Of a DNA stretch of 64,000 nt, positions 61,746-64,000 are shown one piece after another. Every line of letters begins with the position of its first letter. The first letter of the stretch is position 1. Origin of the DNA: Clostridium isatidis (GTDB lineage Bacteria > Bacillota > Clostridia > Clostridiales > Clostridiaceae). A program made the position numbers and the translations under genes. Below the pieces are notes generated by a model. That model saw only the letters and a list, made by a program, of their open reading frames with translations, had not been told where the DNA came from and ran no database searches. The DNA lies in NCBI RefSeq assembly GCF_002285495.1, contig NZ_CP016786.1:572001-636000 (forward strand). Reading direction: 5' to 3'.

Positions 61746-62222
61746 ATGAAGACTGCAGAGTATTATATAGAGAAATTAGGATTAGAAAATCATATTGAGG
61801 GTGGATATTTTAAGCAAAGCTATTTAGCAGAGGATGAAGCTAAAGAAAATAAAAAACTATACAGTAGTATATATTTTTTATTAAAAAGTGGAGAAGTTTC
61901 AAATTTTCATAGGTTAAAGTCTGATGAATTATGGTATTATCATGATGGAGAAGCTCTTACAATTTATATTATTGATGAAAAGGGAAAATTAGTTGAAAAA
62001 AAATTAGGACTTAATATAGAAGAGGGAGAAGTTCCTCAAATATTAGTCGAAAAGGGTTCTATTTTTGGTTCTGCGACGAATAAAGAAGGGTTTTCTTTAG
62101 TTGGTTGCATGGTTGCCCCAGCTTTTACATATGAAGATTTTGAATTATTTGGGAGAAAGGAATTATTAGAATTATATCCTGATTATAAGGATATTATTAT
62201 AAAGCTAACTAGGGATAATTAA
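61746..62222 (+). CDS. DUF985 cupin-fold protein
   Basis: A 158-residue cupin. 'LENHIEGGYFKQSY', 'SSIYFLLKSGEVSNFHRLKS' with 'DELWYYHDGEAL' (metal-like His/Glu set), 'VEKGSIFGS' and 'LVGCMVAPAFTYEDFELFGR' match DUF985. The family's activity is not established. It starts eight bases after the VOC gene's stop, so the two probably form one transcript, with no strong ribosome site of its own. Confidence 0.85.
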   Translation: MKTAEYYIEKLGLENHIEGGYFKQSYLAEDEAKENKKLYSSIYFLLKSGEVSNFHRLKSDELWYYHDGEALTIYIIDEKGKLVEKKLGLNIEEGEVPQILVEKGSIFGSATNKEGFSLVGCMVAPAFTYEDFELFGRKELLELYPDYKDIIIKLTRDN

Positions 62223-62240
62223 TTATATATTTTTATAAAT

Positions 62241-62288
62241 AAGACAGTATTTTATGGGATTTGGCTAAAGGATACTGTCTTTATTTTT
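62241..62288 (+). terminator. Terminator after the DUF985 gene
   Basis: AAGACAGTAT (62241-62250) with ATACTGTCTT (62272-62281), a 21-base loop, then T-rich tail. Confidence 0.7.
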
Positions 62289-62334
62289 ATACTATATATT
62301 GTATTGTGTGAAATTCTAATGCAATATATATAGG
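62289..62334. promoter_or_regulatory. Candidate pair of NrdR boxes upstream of nrdD
   Basis: ATACTATATATTGTAT (62289-62304) and ATGCAATATATATAGG (62319-62334) resemble the NrdR consensus (ACACTATATATTGTGT-like). Their centres lie about 31 bp apart, the three-turn spacing known for NrdR sites. A -35-like TTGTAT at 62299 overlaps the first box. Confidence 0.5.
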
Positions 62335-62493
62335 AAAATTTTATTAATTATAGTGAAAAATCATAGTAAATAGAGAAAAAAGGAATTGTATAGAATTGTT
62401 TAAGGAAAATGAGATTTTTATAAAATGCAGTGCATTATTTTTTAGTGTATAATTTACTACGATATTAGAAAAATTTATATTGGGGGAATAAAT

Positions 62494-64000
62494 TTGGGAA
62501 TGAAAGTTATTAAAAGAGATGGTAGCCTGGTAGAGTTTGATAAAAGAAAAATAAAAGAAGCAATTTTAAAAGCTATGAAGTATGGAAGCGGAATATTTTT
62601 GGAAGATATAGCAATTAATATTTCTAACGATGCAGAAAAATATTTTAGAAATAATGAAGAAATTCCAACTATACATAAAATTGAATCTTATGTTTATGAT
62701 AGGTTAGTTTATTACGGTCAAGCAGTAACTGCAAAAGCTTACGAGGGCTATAGAGCTGTTCAAGAATTTAAAAGAAATACAAATACGACAGATGAAAGTA
62801 TTTTAAATCTTTTAAATAAGACTAATGAAGATGTTATGAAAGAAAATTCTAATAAGAACTCAGTTATAGCAGCAACTCAAAGGGATCTTATTGCAGGGGA
62901 AGTGTCAAAGGATATTTCCAGAAGGAGATTAATACCTGCGCATATAGTACAAGCTCATGATGAAGGGGCAATACATTGGCATGATATGGATTATACTTTA
63001 TCTAACATTTTTAATTGCTGTTTAATAAATTTAGAGGATATGTTAAACAATGGAACGGTGATAAATGATAAACTTGTAGAATCACCAAAATCTTTTAGTA
63101 CTGCCTGTACTGTAACTACCCAAATAATGGCACAGGTTGCTAGTAATCAATATGGTGGTCAAAGTATTACAATAAAACATTTAGCAAAGTTCTTAAAAAT
63201 TACAGAAGAAAAGTATTATAAAATATTTAAAGATAAAAATATGGATGATGAACTAGCTAGATCCTTAGCAAAGGATATGAAATTAAAAGAATTAAAGGAT
63301 GGAGTTCAAACAATAAGATATCAACTATCTACCTTACAGACAACCAATGGACAATCTCCTTTTAGTACAATTTATTTAGAAATAGAAGAAGGTCATCCTT
63401 ATGAAGAGGAAATGGCCTTAATCTGCGAAGAAATGATAAAGCAAAGGTTAGAAGGAATGAAAAACTATAGGGGGCAAGAAATAGGAGAAGCTTTTCCTAA
63501 ATTAGTATACCTTTTAGATGAGCATAACTGTTTAGAAGGTGGAAAATATGATTATATAACAAAACTTGCAGCCCAATGTACTGCTAAAAGGCTGGTTCCT
63601 GATTATCAATCTGCTAAAATTATGAGAAAGAATTATGAAGGAAATACTTTTCCGCCAATGGGATGTAGATCTCATTTAAGTCCTTGGAAAGATAGTGATG
63701 GAAATTATAAGTGGTATGGAAGATTTAATCAAGGAGTCGTTTCATTAAATTTACCTCAAATTGGTATTATTGCTAAAGGTAATATAGATTTATTCTGGGA
63801 GATATTAGATCAAAGACTTGAACTTTGTAAAGAAGCACTTTTAATAAGACATAATATGTTACTTGGAACTACTTCTGATGTATCCCCAATTCATTGGCAA
63901 CATGGAGCAATTGCTAGACTTAAGAAAGGTGAAAAGATAGATGAACTTCTTAAAAATGGTTATTCAACCTTATCTTTAGGATATGTGGGAGTACATGAAA
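62494..64000 (+). CDS. nrdD: Anaerobic ribonucleoside-triphosphate reductase NrdD (5' part)
   Basis: The frame is open from 62494 to the window end (over 500 codons), so the gene is cut off. An N-terminal ATP-cone ('VIKRDGSLVEFDKRKIKEAI', about residues 5-95) is followed by the catalytic barrel: 'RRLIPAHIVQAHDEGAIHWH', 'NIFNCCLINL', 'QIMAQVASNQYGGQS', 'LQTTNGQSPFSTIYLE', 'PPMGCRSHLSP' and 'RFNQGVVSLNLPQIG'. NrdD reduces ribonucleoside triphosphates with a glycyl radical installed by NrdG and works only without oxygen. TTG at 62494 sits seven bases after GGGGG; ATG at 62500 is the alternative. The glycyl-radical C-terminus lies outside the window. Confidence 0.95.
   Translation, partial: MGMKVIKRDGSLVEFDKRKIKEAILKAMKYGSGIFLEDIAINISNDAEKYFRNNEEIPTIHKIESYVYDRLVYYGQAVTAKAYEGYRAVQEFKRNTNTTDESILNLLNKTNEDVMKENSNKNSVIAATQRDLIAGEVSKDISRRRLIPAHIVQAHDEGAIHWHDMDYTLSNIFNCCLINLEDMLNNGTVINDKLVESPKSFSTACTVTTQIMAQVASNQYGGQSITIKHLAKFLKITEEKYYKIFKDKNMDDELARSLAKDMKLKELKDGVQTIRYQLSTLQTTNGQSPFSTIYLEIEEGHPYEEEMALICEEMIKQRLEGMKNYRGQEIGEAFPKLVYLLDEHNCLEGGKYDYITKLAAQCTAKRLVPDYQSAKIMRKNYEGNTFPPMGCRSHLSPWKDSDGNYKWYGRFNQGVVSLNLPQIGIIAKGNIDLFWEILDQRLELCKEALLIRHNMLLGTTSDVSPIHWQHGAIARLKKGEKIDELLKNGYSTLSLGYVGVHE

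Noticed and set aside
1..64000. tRNA, rRNA, riboswitch or prophage regions.
   Set aside because: No GC-rich RNA-gene blocks or known riboswitch cores were recognised by eye, and the only phage-like gene is the isolated remnant at 1923-2844. A covariance-model scan could change this.

Overview
The window reads as chromosome of a very AT-rich, spore-forming Gram-positive anaerobe, most likely Clostridium sensu stricto or a close relative. Supporting signs are strong AGGAGG ribosome sites, many TTG/GTG starts, an oxygen-sensitive class III ribonucleotide reductase, Spo0E-like and sporulation-type kinase genes, an LPXTG surface protein, a LytR-CpsA-Psr (LCP) ligase, TagD/TagF-like enzymes and a choline-binding autolysin. 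No species is assigned. No rRNA, tRNA or CRISPR was seen.

Layout. 1-1336 is the tail of one surface-polysaccharide cluster (flippase, MurB paralogue). 1337-2844 is debris: a decayed galU remnant and a twice-frameshifted phage replication-initiator gene. 3024-4648 holds tagD and galE, each behind a near-identical promoter/leader. 4900-8213 is a phosphocholine operon (LicC-LicA fusion, LicB-type permease, LicC), ended by an IS1182-family element. 10291-18856 holds an LPXTG 5'-nucleotidase, an orphan PAS kinase, a polysaccharide deacetylase, a DUF1659/DUF2922 pair, a Spo0E-degenerate-GGDEF fusion, a zinc-ribbon protein and a dNMP-kinase-like protein. 19056-21569 (minus) is an MBOAT/AlgX-like O-acetylation pair. 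21948-23801 is a second LicC-LicA fusion with an added N-terminal winged helix.

24199-44555 is one long, terminator-free polysaccharide cluster. It contains an initiating phosphoglycosyltransferase, RmlA/B/C/D, a WecE-type aminotransferase (dTDP-Fuc4N), ManC, a TagA-type transferase, GT2/GT4 transferases, Wzy-like and Wzx-like proteins, and an embedded module resembling the Arn lipid-A modification route: an undecaprenyl-P glycosyltransferase, two half-size EamA/SMR proteins, large membrane proteins and an ATP-grasp enzyme. An LCP ligase (minus), a CDP-glycerol glycerophosphotransferase and a choline-binding glucosaminidase follow, then a second IS1182-family copy in inverted orientation. 51764-64000 is mostly ordinary: rhodanese, CoA-disulfide reductase, peptidase T, an Amj-type lipid II flippase, a two-component system with an ABC exporter, a VOC protein, a DUF985 cupin and nrdD, which runs off the end.

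How it fits. Most genes build, decorate, attach or read a cell-wall glycan. dTDP-rhamnose and dTDP-Fuc4N would share RmlA/RmlB. The polymer would be flipped and polymerised by the Wzx/Wzy-like proteins and attached by LCP. Glycerol-phosphate (TagD, TagF-like), phosphocholine (Lic enzymes) and O-acetyl groups would decorate it. The choline-binding autolysin would dock on the phosphocholine. The most striking signal is that the two LicC-LicA fusion genes share a promoter and a tandem TTCA-N5-TGAA operator with identical spacing, while one of them carries a DNA-binding domain. This suggests a NadR-like enzyme-regulator controlling wall phosphocholine.
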